36,813 nucleotides of DNA from the NCBI GenBank assembly GCA_002311635.1, contig DBZJ01000155.1:1-36813 (forward strand), in the 5' to 3' direction. The position numbers were made by a program, and so were the translations under genes. This document shows positions 18,007 through 26,035 of this stretch, piece by piece. How positions within the stretch are numbered: the first letter of the stretch is position 1; each line of letters starts with the position of its first letter. This stretch comes from Syntrophaceae bacterium UBA1163. GTDB taxonomy: Bacteria; Desulfobacterota; BSN033; UBA1163. Under the pieces are notes generated by a model, which saw only the letters and a program-made list of their open reading frames with translations, had not been told where the DNA came from and did no database searches.

Positions 18007-19335
18007 CTACAGGATCGGAAGATATTTTTCCAGTTCGAACTGGGAAACATGGGTCCGATATTGATCCCATTCGATCTTTTTATTTTCAATAAATTTTTGG
18101 AAGATATGATCTCCCAGTGTTTCTCTGACCAGTTCACTCTTCTCGGTCAATTGAATCGCTTCGGCTAGACTTCCCGGAAGAGAGTCGATCCCATGTTTCT
18201 TCCTCGACGCCTCAGACATCTCAAAGATATCTTCTTCAACAGGAGCCGCAAGTTCATATCCCTTTTCTATCCCTTTTAAGCCCGCGGCCAGCATGACAGC
18301 AAACGCCAGATAGGGGTTGCAGGCGGGGTCAGGCGACCGGTATTCCATCCGGGTGGCTTTTTCTTTTCCCGGTTTATACATAGGCACACGAACGAGGGCT
18401 GACCGATTCCTGCGCGCCCAGGAGATATAGACGGGCGCTTCGTAGCCCGGGACAAGCCTTTTGTAAGAGTTCACCCATTGAGAAGTGATGGAAGTAATTT
18501 CCTTGGAGTGTTTCAAAACCCCGGCCATATAAGACTTGCCGATCTTGGAGAGATGGTATTCATCTTTTGGATCGAAGAAGGCATTCTTATTACCCTTAAA
18601 AAGAGATTGGTGTGTGTGCATGCCGCTTCCATTCTGGCCGAAGATAGGTTTGGGCATGAAGGTCGCATAGACGCCATGCTTCAATGCAATTTCCTTAACA
18701 ACGAGTCGATAGGTCATCGCATTGTCCGCCATGGTCAGGGCATCCGTAAAGCGGAGGTCAATTTCATGCTGGCTGGGAGCGACTTCATGATGGCTGTATT
18801 CCACATGAATTCCCATGGCCTCCAAGGTTAAAATAGTTTCTCGCCGAAGCTCGGTTGCCACATCCAGGGGAGTAAGATCAAAATAGCCTCCTTTGTCAAG
18901 AAACTCTGGCGCTCCTTCACTACTTTTGAAATAGAAGTACTCCAGCTCAGGACCGACGTAAAAGGTGTAACCCAGGTCTTGAGCCTTTTTGAGTACCCTT
19001 TTCAACGCCCATCGGGGATCTCCTTTGTAAGGGGTTCCATCGGGTTCAAGGACATCTGCAAACATCCTGCCTACCGCATTCTCTTTGGGTCTCCAGGGAA
19101 CGATCTGGAAAGTTTTTGGATCAGGTTTGGCAATCATATCGCTCTCATCGATGCGGGCATAACCCTGAATGGAAGAGCCGTCGAATCCCATGCCCTCCTC
19201 AAGGGCGCCTTCCAGTTCGTCAATGGTGATTGCGAACCCTTTTAAGACCCCGAGAATGTCCGTGAACCAGAGCCGAATAAACTTGACATCATTCTCCTTC
19301 GCCAACTTCAAGACATTTCCTTTTTCTTTATCCAT
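18007..19335 (-). CDS. glnA: glutamine synthetase, GSI-alpha type
   Basis: A 442-aa glutamine synthetase making glutamine from glutamate, ammonia and ATP; dodecamer expected. Motifs: GFDGSSIQGYARIDESDM, metal/ATP residues in [43 protein letters not shown] and RMEYRSPDPACNPYLAFAVML. Its length and lack of the 25-residue insert and of the adenylylation-site tyrosine block put it in the GSI-alpha group (Bacillus/Thermotoga style), in contrast to the neighbouring GSI-beta copy. I set the start at 19335 because GAGGAGG precedes it; an open TTG-started extension upstream runs through a terminator and is unlikely. It lies 212 bp after the GSI-beta gene, with a terminator hairpin between them. The glutamate synthase fusion follows. 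Confidence 0.92.
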   Translation of the reverse strand: MDKEKGNVLKLAKENDVKFIRLWFTDILGVLKGFAITIDELEGALEEGMGFDGSSIQGYARIDESDMIAKPDPKTFQIVPWRPKENAVGRMFADVLEPDGTPYKGDPRWALKRVLKKAQDLGYTFYVGPELEYFYFKSSEGAPEFLDKGGYFDLTPLDVATELRRETILTLEAMGIHVEYSHHEVAPSQHEIDLRFTDALTMADNAMTYRLVVKEIALKHGVYATFMPKPIFGQNGSGMHTHQSLFKGNKNAFFDPKDEYHLSKIGKSYMAGVLKHSKEITSITSQWVNSYKRLVPGYEAPVYISWARRNRSALVRVPMYKPGKEKATRMEYRSPDPACNPYLAFAVMLAAGLKGIEKGYELAAPVEEDIFEMSEASRKKHGIDSLPGSLAEAIQLTEKSELVRETLGDHIFQKFIENKKIEWDQYRTHVSQFELEKYLPIL

Positions 19336-19363
19336 CTCTTCCTCCTCTTCTATAATTATGGTT

Positions 19364-19415
19364 AAAAAAAAGGGCCTCTTTTGGACCCGGAATGCAATCG
19401 GGAGAAGACGCCCTT
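19364..19415 (-). terminator. intrinsic terminator/attenuator just before GSI-alpha glnA
   Basis: On the minus strand AAGGGC (19415-19410) pairs with GCCCTT (19375-19370), with inner pairs CCCG/CGGG and TCTT/AAGA, followed by an 8-T run (19371-19364). It ends only about 28 bases before the glnA start codon. It could be the terminator of the upstream GSI-beta gene, an attenuator for GSI-alpha, or both. Confidence 0.8.
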
Positions 19416-19460
19416 GTCTAATCAATACCCCTTCGTATTTACGGAGTTATAGAGCAAATA

Positions 19461-19484
19461 ACATAACCCCCTTTCCGTTGTCAA
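19461..19484 (-). promoter_or_regulatory. possible sigma-70-type promoter for GSI-alpha glnA
   Basis: Minus strand: perfect -35 TTGACA at 19484-19479. The best -10 candidate is TATTTG after an 18-bp spacer (3 of 6), so the site is only suggestive. If real, the leader would be short and dominated by the terminator at 19364-19415. Confidence 0.35.
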
Positions 19485-19547
19485 GAAAAAGAACGACCCG
19501 AATCCCGATTCAGGAAATAAGACCCTTCTCCTGTGCGGATTCCCTCC

Positions 19548-20981
19548 TTAAATATCGAAATAGAGATAGAATTCGTAGGGATGGGGACGGAGCCTCACCG
19601 CATCGATCTCTTTCTCTCGCTTATATTCAAGCCAAACGTCGATCACATCCTTGGTAAAGACATCCCCCTCAAGAAGAAACTTATGGTCCTTTTCAAGGGC
19701 ATTTAATGATTCTTCAAGAGATCCTGGTACGGTCTTGACTTTTTCTTTATCTTTGCCGGTGAGGTGATAGGTGTCTTTGTCCATGGGCTCGCCCGGATCA
19801 ATCTTATTCTTTATACCATCAAAACCTGCCATGAGCATGGCCGGGAAGGATAGATAAGGGTTGCAAGTATTATCCGGTGGCCGGAATTCAATCCGCTTGG
19901 TCTTTGGATTTTCGGAGTAAACAGGAATCCGAATGGCTGCACTTCTGTTTCTCTGTGAGTAAGTGAGATTGACGGGTGCCTCATATCCCGGGACCAATCG
20001 CTTATAGGAGTTGGTGGTGGGGGCACAGAAGGCCATTAAAGCATCCGCATGCTTTATCAGCCCCCCAATATAGTATTTTGCCGTCTGACTGATGAGTGCG
20101 TATCCTTTAGGATCGAAAAAAACGTTTTTTCCGTTTTTGAACAGGCTCTGATGGGTATGCATGCCGCTTCCGTTGTCACCGAAAAGAGGTTTTGGCATGA
20201 ACGTGGCTACCTTGCCGTGTTTTCGAACCAAATTCTTCACAATGTATTTATACATCAAGCAGCTGTCGGCCATCTTCACCAGGGTCCCGAATTTCATGTC
20301 AATTTCTGCTTGACCGGCGGTGGCGACTTCATGATGATGAACCTCAATAGGAATGCCAGCCTTGATCAATGTTAGAATAATCTCGCTTCGCAGGTCCTGC
20401 TGGGAATCATGAGGGGGAACAGGAAAGTACCCTTCTTTATATCTAGGTTTGTAACCCAAATTCGGTCTTTCATCCCTTCCTGAATTCCATTCTCCCTCTA
20501 CTGAATCAATAAAATAATAACCAGAATTCTCTGTTTGATCAAACCGGATATCATCAAAGATGAAGAATTCCATCTCCGGTCCCCAGTAGCTTGTATCTGC
20601 AATTCCAGAATCCACCACAAACTTTTCTGCCTTTTTTGCAACATATCTTGGATCCCGGGTATAAGGCTTTTTGGTGATAGGATCAAAAATATCACAGATA
20701 ATACTCATCGTTGGAATTTCACACACTGGATCCACGACGGCCGTCGAGGGATCCGGGATCAAAATCATGTCACTCTCTTGGATCTTTTGGAACCCGCGGA
20801 TACTCGAACCGTCGAACCCGATTCCTTGGACGAAGATGCTATCCGTAAGATCGTCCATTTCCGAAAGTTCTGAGACGGGCATCGAGAAATGTTGCCATAA
20901 TCCTGGGAGGTCATTGAACTTCAAATCGACGATTTGAACCCCGGTTTCCTTGATCATCTTCACCACATCTTTGGGACTCAT
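19548..20981 (-). CDS. glnA: glutamine synthetase, GSI-beta (adenylylatable) type
   Basis: A 477-aa glutamine synthetase close in length to E. coli GlnA (469 aa). Visible: [78 protein letters not shown], and the C-terminal block [18 protein letters not shown], where Tyr405 aligns with the adenylylated tyrosine of enteric GlnA. The ending [15 protein letters not shown] is also GSI-beta-like. Control by a GlnE adenylyltransferase is therefore expected, though glnE is not in the window. A sigma-54 promoter lies about 110 bp upstream, and GlnD/PII genes lie about 7 kb away. The first gene of the glnA-glnA-glutamate synthase block. Confidence 0.95.
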   Translation of the reverse strand: MSPKDVVKMIKETGVQIVDLKFNDLPGLWQHFSMPVSELSEMDDLTDSIFVQGIGFDGSSIRGFQKIQESDMILIPDPSTAVVDPVCEIPTMSIICDIFDPITKKPYTRDPRYVAKKAEKFVVDSGIADTSYWGPEMEFFIFDDIRFDQTENSGYYFIDSVEGEWNSGRDERPNLGYKPRYKEGYFPVPPHDSQQDLRSEIILTLIKAGIPIEVHHHEVATAGQAEIDMKFGTLVKMADSCLMYKYIVKNLVRKHGKVATFMPKPLFGDNGSGMHTHQSLFKNGKNVFFDPKGYALISQTAKYYIGGLIKHADALMAFCAPTTNSYKRLVPGYEAPVNLTYSQRNRSAAIRIPVYSENPKTKRIEFRPPDNTCNPYLSFPAMLMAGFDGIKNKIDPGEPMDKDTYHLTGKDKEKVKTVPGSLEESLNALEKDHKFLLEGDVFTKDVIDVWLEYKREKEIDAVRLRPHPYEFYLYFDI

Positions 20982-21087
20982 AGAATTGTTCCTCCTGTCT
21001 AATGGGATTTTGAAATCAATAAAAGGCGCCCCGTGCTGGAGACAACCTTGTCATTGCAATACGACGCTGTGTTCGTTCATTTCAAAA

Positions 21088-21102
21088 GCAAATTATGTGC
21101 CG
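21088..21102 (-). promoter_or_regulatory. sigma-54 promoter of GSI-beta glnA
   Basis: The minus strand reads GGCAC-ATAAT-TTGC (21101-21088), giving the invariant GG-N10-GC of -24/-12 promoters, with only the first T of the full consensus changed. Start of transcription would be near 21076, about 95 bases before the glnA ATG. This is the expected nitrogen-limitation promoter. A clear NtrC-type upstream palindrome was not found by eye. Confidence 0.75.
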
Positions 21103-21279
21103 TCATCAGAGTTCCATTAGATTTAGTTCCAGTTTTATAACTTCTTGGAATTACATGAATTTATTTTTCGAAAAAGGGGAATGGTCATTTCAAAGAGACT
21201 TCAGGGTTGCCAGGGAGTGATGGATTTCAAACAGGCTGTCTAAAAAAGGCAAACCATCCAATAATCCAGTATAAAAGGA

Positions 21280-21308
21280 TTGACAAAGGTAAACCGTTCT
21301 CATAGATT
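21280..21308 (+). promoter_or_regulatory. sigma-70-type promoter for the coiled-coil gene
   Basis: Perfect -35 TTGACA at 21280-21285, 17-bp spacer, -10 TAGATT (4 of 6) at 21303-21308. Transcription near 21315 would exclude any start codon before that point and supports ATG 21349 for the downstream gene. It lies divergent to the sigma-54 promoter of glnA. Confidence 0.6.
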
Positions 21309-21348
21309 TAAGGAAAGGTCAAATCGAAAAAATCGGGAGAAAAATTCT

Positions 21349-21684
21349 ATGGACTTAGAAAAACTCTTGGAGCTGGCGAAAAAACTGGATTCAAAGAAGA
21401 AGGGAAAGAAAGAAGAGGTGGAGAAGTTCCAAAAATTCTTTGAACGATTTCATCTCTTGAACCGGGCCTATTTAGACAAAGAGACCTTTGAAAGGGCTCA
21501 GGGGTCCATCTCGTCCATGGCAGAGGCAGTTGCAAACACGATTCGGTATTTAGATGCCGAGATTACCCGGCTGAGAAATAAAAGGATGAAACTGCCTCTT
21601 GAAAATGTGGAATTGGGCGAGTTGCAAAAAATCCAGACCAGGAATGAGATGCTGCTGAAGGACTATCTGGCTGACAAAAAATAG
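21349..21684 (+). CDS. small coiled-coil hypothetical protein
   Basis: A 111-aa highly charged, soluble protein with no recognised domain. It opens MDLEKLLELAKKLDSKKKGKKEEVEKFQKFF and has helix-forming, Lys/Glu-rich heptad-like segments throughout, so a helical bundle or coiled coil is likely. No signal peptide, membrane segment or metal motif. I set the start at ATG 21349, which has GGGAG 9 bases upstream; a longer in-frame start at 21280 overlaps the -35 box of the predicted promoter. It is divergent from glnA and 80 bp upstream of the CoA-ligase-like gene on the same strand. Function unknown. Confidence 0.65.
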   Translation: MDLEKLLELAKKLDSKKKGKKEEVEKFQKFFERFHLLNRAYLDKETFERAQGSISSMAEAVANTIRYLDAEITRLRNKRMKLPLENVELGELQKIQTRNEMLLKDYLADKK

Positions 21685-21686
21685 AG

Positions 21687-21747
21687 ACACACCCTTTTTC
21701 GGCAACACAGATGGAATGATCGAATCGATGGGATGTGTCCCTATTTT
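21687..21747. repeat. inverted repeat of GGGACACATCC type
   Basis: AGAGACACACCC (from about 21685) and GGGATGTGTCCCT (from about 21730) are near-perfect complements framing a 35-base loop between two plus-strand genes. It looks like a dispersed intergenic dyad and could pair in the mRNA ahead of the CoA-ligase-like gene. Confidence 0.5.
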
Positions 21748-21765
21748 AGTCGGAGGAAGAGCTTG

Positions 21766-23151
21766 ATGTGGTCCATTCGGGAAATCTTGGAATCCAAAAG
21801 CGTAGCGGTCGTGGGAGCATCGAGGGACCCGGAGAAGCCGGGAGCGCAGCTCCTTAAAGTTCTAAAGAGAGTCGGCTATCGGGGCCGGGTGGCGGGTGTG
21901 AATCCACAGGGGGGGCAGGTTTTCGAAACCCATTTGTATCGCAGCCTGGGAGAGATTCCTTTCCCTGTTGACCTGGCGGTGTTACACATTCCCCCGCGGT
22001 TGATTGCTGAAGCTTTGAAGGAATGCGCCCGTAAGGGTGTAAAGGGGGTGGTTATTTCCGCAGAGGGGTTTGCGGAGGCCGGTCGGGAAGGAGCGAAATA
22101 CCAGGAGGAGGTGAAAGGCATCCTCCGATCGACGGGTATGAGGGGGTTTGGACCTAACACCTTGGGTCTGGTGAACACGGAGAACGGATTGACCACTTCC
22201 TATTTTGCCACTCCCCGCATGATGAGGCCTGGGCCTATTGGATTTGCCGCGCAATCGGGGATTTTCATAGGAGCCCTTCTCCGGTATTTAAGCTCCTTTG
22301 AAGGTTGCCAGCTTTCCAAAGGAATTGGGCTGGGGAACAAAGTGGATGTGGATGAATCCGATGCGTTGTCCTATTTGGTGGACGACGAGCAAACGAAAAT
22401 CATTGGGATGTACCTGGAGGACGTGCGCAATGGCCGCCGATTTCTGGAAACAGTAAGGAAGGCAGTGGCCAAAAAGCCTGTGCTCATGATCAAGGGAGGA
22501 CGAACTCAGGAAGGAGGCCGGGCCATGGCATCCCATACCGCCAGCATGGCAGGGGGAGACGCCGTGTTCGAGGGTGCCATGCGCCAGGCGGGTGTCTTGC
22601 GCATGACCGGGGTCGATGATTTCGTCCGGGCTCTGAAAGGATTTCTAGACATGCCCCTTCCTCAGGGAGACCGACTTGCCTTTGTCACCTACAGCGGGGC
22701 ACAAGCCATCATGAGTATCGATGCCGCGGTAGAACACGGGCTACAGGTGGCCCGTCTGGGAGAGACGACGCGCAAAAAAATCTCCAAGGTCATCGCCACC
22801 CCTTCCAAAACACGGAATCCTGTGGACCTTTTTCCCGATATGCTGGCTCATGGATTTGAAAAGACCTCCACGGAGATTTTGAAGGCTCTCTTGGAAGACG
22901 ATGGGGTGGACGGAATTAGTTGGATTTCCTTTGCCAATCGGGGGCCTGAAATCCACCGGCCTATGGCGGACCTGCTTGTGCAGCAACGCCCCAAGCCGGT
23001 CTTCTTCTCCCTTTTGGGCGCTCAAAAAGATAAAGAGGCCTGTGAGGGTTTTCTGGAAGGGAACCGCCTTCCCTGCTATGATTTTCCGGAGCACGCTGTT
23101 CGAGTCTTTGCGCATATGTGGAGGTATAGTAAAACGAGGAAAAGGAACTAA
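21766..23151 (+). CDS. CoA-binding / NDP-forming acyl-CoA synthetase alpha-like protein
   Basis: A 461-aa soluble protein. The N-terminal Rossmann CoA-binding domain starts SVAVVGASRDPEKPG (residues about 11-25), followed by succinyl-CoA-ligase-like domains with GPNTLGLVN, GFAAQSGIFIGALL, GLGNKVDVDESD and SHTASMAGGDAVFEGAMRQAG, the region that carries the phospho-histidine in ADP-forming acetyl-CoA synthetases. This matches the alpha part of that family. The ATP-grasp beta part is absent, both fused and adjacent, so it may pair with a beta subunit elsewhere or act differently. Ribosome site GGAGGAAGAG precedes ATG 21766, preferred over an ATG 11 codons upstream. Possible role in energy-conserving acyl-CoA breakdown, by inference. 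Confidence 0.85.
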   Translation: MWSIREILESKSVAVVGASRDPEKPGAQLLKVLKRVGYRGRVAGVNPQGGQVFETHLYRSLGEIPFPVDLAVLHIPPRLIAEALKECARKGVKGVVISAEGFAEAGREGAKYQEEVKGILRSTGMRGFGPNTLGLVNTENGLTTSYFATPRMMRPGPIGFAAQSGIFIGALLRYLSSFEGCQLSKGIGLGNKVDVDESDALSYLVDDEQTKIIGMYLEDVRNGRRFLETVRKAVAKKPVLMIKGGRTQEGGRAMASHTASMAGGDAVFEGAMRQAGVLRMTGVDDFVRALKGFLDMPLPQGDRLAFVTYSGAQAIMSIDAAVEHGLQVARLGETTRKKISKVIATPSKTRNPVDLFPDMLAHGFEKTSTEILKALLEDDGVDGISWISFANRGPEIHRPMADLLVQQRPKPVFFSLLGAQKDKEACEGFLEGNRLPCYDFPEHAVRVFAHMWRYSKTRKRN

Positions 23152-23418
23152 GCCGCCGAACACAGAGGACGGAGAGCCTAAAGTGTAAGTGGAATAGCCC
23201 GTTGCAGACAGAAGGGAGGAGGCGGGAGTCGAGAAAGTCTTAGAGTGGTAACCTTTTACATGTAAGATTCAAACATTCCGTACCCTTGAGATGAAACCGT
23301 TTTCTACAAGCACCGATTAGTCATTCCTAAAAGACCGCATTCTAAGACTTTGGAGGCCGACCGTTTCCTCCCTCAGCGAAATAGCGCAGTCTCATTGGCG
23401 GGACGCGGCACCTGCCGG
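23152..23418. other. intergenic, no feature seen
   Basis: The 267-bp stretch between the convergent CoA-ligase-like gene and quinone oxidoreductase gene shows no reading frame, clear terminator or repeat that I can support. Confidence 0.5.
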
Positions 23419-24381
23419 TCAGGGAACCAATACGATCTTCCCGAATGCCGTTGCTTCTATAACCTTTCGGTGAGCACGGGGCGCATCCGCCAGCGGCATT
23501 TCTTGGCCGATGACCGGCCGCAGCGTGCCGTTCTCCAAACCGGCGCCGATGGCAGCATGAATACTGGTCGTTTCGCGCTCTGTGGCGTTAAAGACGGACA
23601 TCCCCAAGATTGCGGCTTCCCGGCCGATCGCGTCGCGAGGATTGACCTCTACCTTGCCCTGGCTTCCGATGACCACTACCCGACCACCTTTGGCAAGAAT
23701 CCCCAAGTCCTTGCCCAAGTTCACATTGGCTAACAATTCGAGAATAATGTCCACGCCACGGTTCTCCGTCAGTCTGAGAACATCCTCAAAATGATCTGGG
23801 CTGCGATGGTCCAAGACGTGATGAGCTCCCTGCTCAGCCGCGAGCTGACGCCCTGGCTCAGTCCCGGCAGTTCCGATAACCGTCATTCCTGCGGCTCGGG
23901 AAAATTGAAGTGCTGCAATCCCTACGCCGCCGCTTGCCCCGTGAATCAAGACAGCTTCACCCGGTACGGCTCGAGCACGCTGGAAAAGGGCCCGGTAGGC
24001 GGCGCTGTAAGGCACATTCAAGGCCGCGCCTTGGGAATAAGTGACCTTGGGGGGGAGAGAATGCACCTGGGACTCTAAGCAAACTGCCTTCTCAGCATAG
24101 GCGCCGCTGATTGTCCCGGCCGTGTAGACCCTGTCGCCTGCCTTGAAGCCTTTCACTCCTTCACCTGCGGCCTCGACTGTGCCAGAGGCGTCGCTGCCGG
24201 GAGTGTAGGGCAGGGTGGGTTTGATGGCATAGAGCCCTGCCCGGATGTAAGTATCTACCGGGTTGACTCCTACGGCTTGAATTCTAACCAAAACCTGTCC
24301 ATGGCCGCACTTGGGATCTGGAACCTTTTCAAGCCGCAACACTTCCGGCTCGCCGAACTCATGAACGCGAATGGCTTTCAT
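23419..24381 (-). CDS. NADPH:quinone oxidoreductase-like (zinc-free medium-chain dehydrogenase)
   Basis: A 320-aa cytosolic oxidoreductase of the QOR/zeta-crystallin branch of the MDR superfamily. It opens MKAIRVHEFGEPEVLRLEKVPDP, then shows VGVNPVDTYIRAGLY, the GroES-like core PGSDASGTVEAAGEGV, and the NADP-binding turn HGASGGVGIAALQFSRAAG. Catalytic zinc ligands are not evident, as expected for QORs. Length is typical (about 325 aa). The start at 24381 has GAGGG nearby; a longer open frame reaches into the upstream gene and is not needed. It lies 19 bp after the Old Yellow Enzyme gene, and the two probably form an operon with the seleno-rhodanese for handling quinones or electrophilic enones. 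Confidence 0.9.
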   Translation of the reverse strand: MKAIRVHEFGEPEVLRLEKVPDPKCGHGQVLVRIQAVGVNPVDTYIRAGLYAIKPTLPYTPGSDASGTVEAAGEGVKGFKAGDRVYTAGTISGAYAEKAVCLESQVHSLPPKVTYSQGAALNVPYSAAYRALFQRARAVPGEAVLIHGASGGVGIAALQFSRAAGMTVIGTAGTEPGRQLAAEQGAHHVLDHRSPDHFEDVLRLTENRGVDIILELLANVNLGKDLGILAKGGRVVVIGSQGKVEVNPRDAIGREAAILGMSVFNATERETTSIHAAIGAGLENGTLRPVIGQEMPLADAPRAHRKVIEATAFGKIVLVP

Positions 24382-24400
24382 CCATTCCCTCTTTTTCAGG

Positions 24401-25516
24401 CTATTCCCCTCGGGAAACTTCATATCTGGGGAAATCAGTGTAGCCGGCTTCATCGAAAGAATACCAGACCTTCATGTCCGCCGGCGGGTTCAAAGGCCAG
24501 CCATTCGCAAAACGCTCCGCGAGGTCAGGACTACTGATAAACGGTCTGCCAAAGGAGATCAAGTCTGCGTGGCGTTGCCGAATTGCTGCTTCCGCTGTTT
24601 CCTGCGTGTAGCCAGAGTTTCCGATCAGCGGCCCTTCAAAGACCTCCCGGAACTCTTTTAATGTCATGGGCGGACCGAGTCCATGAAAGCCAAAGGCAAG
24701 ACCATCGACAATGTGGAGGTAAGCGATCTTGTGTCGGCTAAGCTGTTTTGCGATGTAAAGAAAGGCTTCACGAAAATCCGGCGAGCCCATGTCGTTGAAA
24801 TTACCGTTTGGTGAAAGGTGCACACCAACCCTGGCGGAGGTCCACACCGCTGAAATCGAACTCACGATCTCATCCAAAAACCTGTACCGGTTTTCCAGCC
24901 TTCCTCCGTAGCGGTCAGTGCGATGGTTCGTCTTAGACTGCAGGAACTCGTCAATCAGATATCCGTTGGCTGCATGTATTTCGACGCCATCAAATCCGGC
25001 TGATTTGGCCCGCTCAGCAGCACGTCGGTAGTCATCTACAATACCTGAAACTTCTTCTGTTTCCAGCGCGCGGGGCGTTTCATACGGCTGCTTACCCGTA
25101 GGGGTGTGAATAGAATCCCTGTCGATTTTGAGGGCCGAAGGGGCCACGGGAAGTCCATCTTTTTCGTGGAAGCTGGTGTGGGAAGCCCGGCCGGTATGCC
25201 AGAGCTGAAGAGAGATCGGCGTCCCCTTGGAATGAACCGCATCCACCACCATTTTCCAGGTTTGGGCTTGTTCATTTGAATAGATCCCGGGGGTATTCGG
25301 CCAGCCGATGGCCTGTGTTGAAATCACTGTTCCTTCCGTGATGATGAGCCCGGCCGAAGCTCGTTGAAGATAATACTCGGCCATCAGGGAATTGGGAAGA
25401 CGCTCCTTGCCTGCCCTGGATCGGGTCATGGGCGCCATCGCCAGTCTGTTTTTCAAAGGGAGTCCGTGTAGATCAAAAGGGCTAAACAGAAAACTTGTCT
25501 TTCTGGTTTCAGACAT
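24401..25516 (-). CDS. Old Yellow Enzyme-family FMN oxidoreductase (NemA-like)
   Basis: A 371-aa FMN-dependent ene-reductase. Motifs: LKNRLAMAPMTRSRA near the N-terminus, the flavin-contacting QLWHTGRAS, the substrate-binding segment GVEIHAANGYLIDEFLQ, RTDRYGGRLENRYRFLDEI, and the phosphate-binding end LISFGRPFISSPDLAERF. These match NemA/xenobiotic reductase-type OYEs in order and length (about 365 aa). It should reduce alpha,beta-unsaturated carbonyls or nitro compounds with NAD(P)H; the natural substrate is not readable. It starts 42 bp after the stop of the rhodanese gene and ends 19 bp before the quinone oxidoreductase, with all three on the minus strand. Confidence 0.93.
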   Translation of the reverse strand: MSETRKTSFLFSPFDLHGLPLKNRLAMAPMTRSRAGKERLPNSLMAEYYLQRASAGLIITEGTVISTQAIGWPNTPGIYSNEQAQTWKMVVDAVHSKGTPISLQLWHTGRASHTSFHEKDGLPVAPSALKIDRDSIHTPTGKQPYETPRALETEEVSGIVDDYRRAAERAKSAGFDGVEIHAANGYLIDEFLQSKTNHRTDRYGGRLENRYRFLDEIVSSISAVWTSARVGVHLSPNGNFNDMGSPDFREAFLYIAKQLSRHKIAYLHIVDGLAFGFHGLGPPMTLKEFREVFEGPLIGNSGYTQETAEAAIRQRHADLISFGRPFISSPDLAERFANGWPLNPPADMKVWYSFDEAGYTDFPRYEVSRGE

Positions 25517-25558
25517 TGGTCTGTCTTTTCTATGGCTTATTACGGTCGGCAGTCCTGC

Positions 25559-25876
25559 TCAAATGAGTCGGTACCCTGCCTTCTTCCATCCGTCCACGCC
25601 GCCGAGAAGGACTTTTGCATTTTTGTACCCCATCCCCAGATATTTGGCTGCCTGACCGGCTGCCGCCGCATCATCGGGTCAGGCGCAATAGAAGACCATC
25701 TCTCGATTCTTTGATAAGGACGGAAGATTCGACCTGAACTCATTGAAGGAGATGGCTCCGTCAAGATGTAAGGCCTTAAACTTTTCGTCGTCTTCATAGG
25801 CACAAACAAGGATCGCAGCGCCTGCTTTCAATTTCTCGTAGACCTCTTTCGGGCTGATTCGTTCAGGTTCCGTCAT
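25559..25876 (-). CDS. rhodanese-like protein with in-frame UGA (probable selenocysteine)
   Basis: A 105-codon rhodanese domain if the in-frame TGA at 25681-25679 is read as Sec. The first 65 residues (MTEPERISPKEVYEKL to EMVFYCA) end in the middle of the active-site loop. The same frame continues for 39 codons of perfect rhodanese C-terminus (PDDAAAAGQAAKYLG, AKVLLGGVDGWKKAGY) to a TGA at 25559. The loop thus reads YC-A-U-PDD, where relatives with a YCxCP loop have Cys at the U position. Directly after the UGA, GGCAGCC-GGTCA-GGCAGCC forms a hairpin with one A.A mismatch; its G-starting loop is about 21 nt from the UGA, as expected for a bacterial SECIS. Ribosome site GGGGAGG precedes ATG 25876. 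Heads an operon with the OYE and quinone reductase genes. The alternative is a nonsense mutation or base-call error. Confidence 0.75.
25640..25681 (-). promoter_or_regulatory. putative bacterial SECIS hairpin
   Basis: Starting at the UGA (25681-25679), the minus-strand RNA has about 21 nt, then loop GGUCA flanked by GCC/GGC, an A.A mismatch, and GGC/GCC pairs. Stem length, the loop with G at the first two positions, and distance fit SelB-dependent selenocysteine elements. The exact fold was drawn by eye. Confidence 0.6.
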
Positions 25877-25904
25877 GATGGGTCCTCCCCGGGAAGTAAG
25901 ATCA

Positions 25905-26035
25905 TTATCTGCTGAAAGGGCGATCGAATTTATGCCTTTTTCAGTTCCTCGGCCACACGAAATCTCCTTAGGAGCCCCATCAGAACCTTTGAGGGGGGGG
26001 CCCAACCGCAGCCGCGGCATCCATTTAGCAGATAA
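25905..26035 (-). ncRNA. candidate structured 5' leader RNA of the rhodanese-OYE-QOR operon
   Basis: Nested complementary segments on the minus-strand transcript: outer TTATCTGCT/AGCAGATAA (26035-26027 with 25913-25905), then ATGCC/GGCAT (26020-26016 with 25936-25932), then GGTTC with GAACT (about 25987 with 25944), and an internal CTCCTAAGGAG palindrome (25974-25964). The stack closes 28 bases before the rhodanese start codon, with the ribosome site just outside. It does not match a riboswitch class that I can name. Evidence is pairing potential only. Confidence 0.4.

Noticed and set aside
19336..19425. N-terminal extension of GSI-alpha from TTG 19425
   Set aside because: The extension would translate through the terminator stem and T-run, while a strong ribosome site supports ATG 19335.
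25679..25681. TGA as a true stop giving a 65-residue truncated rhodanese
   Set aside because: Not fully excluded, but the conserved downstream rhodanese sequence in the same frame and the adjacent SECIS-like hairpin favour recoding.
25905..26035. Resemblance of GATGGGGCTCCTAAGG in the rhodanese leader to parts of fluoride and M-box riboswitches
   Set aside because: Only a short string matches; the required pseudoknot or multi-stem arrangement of those classes was not found.
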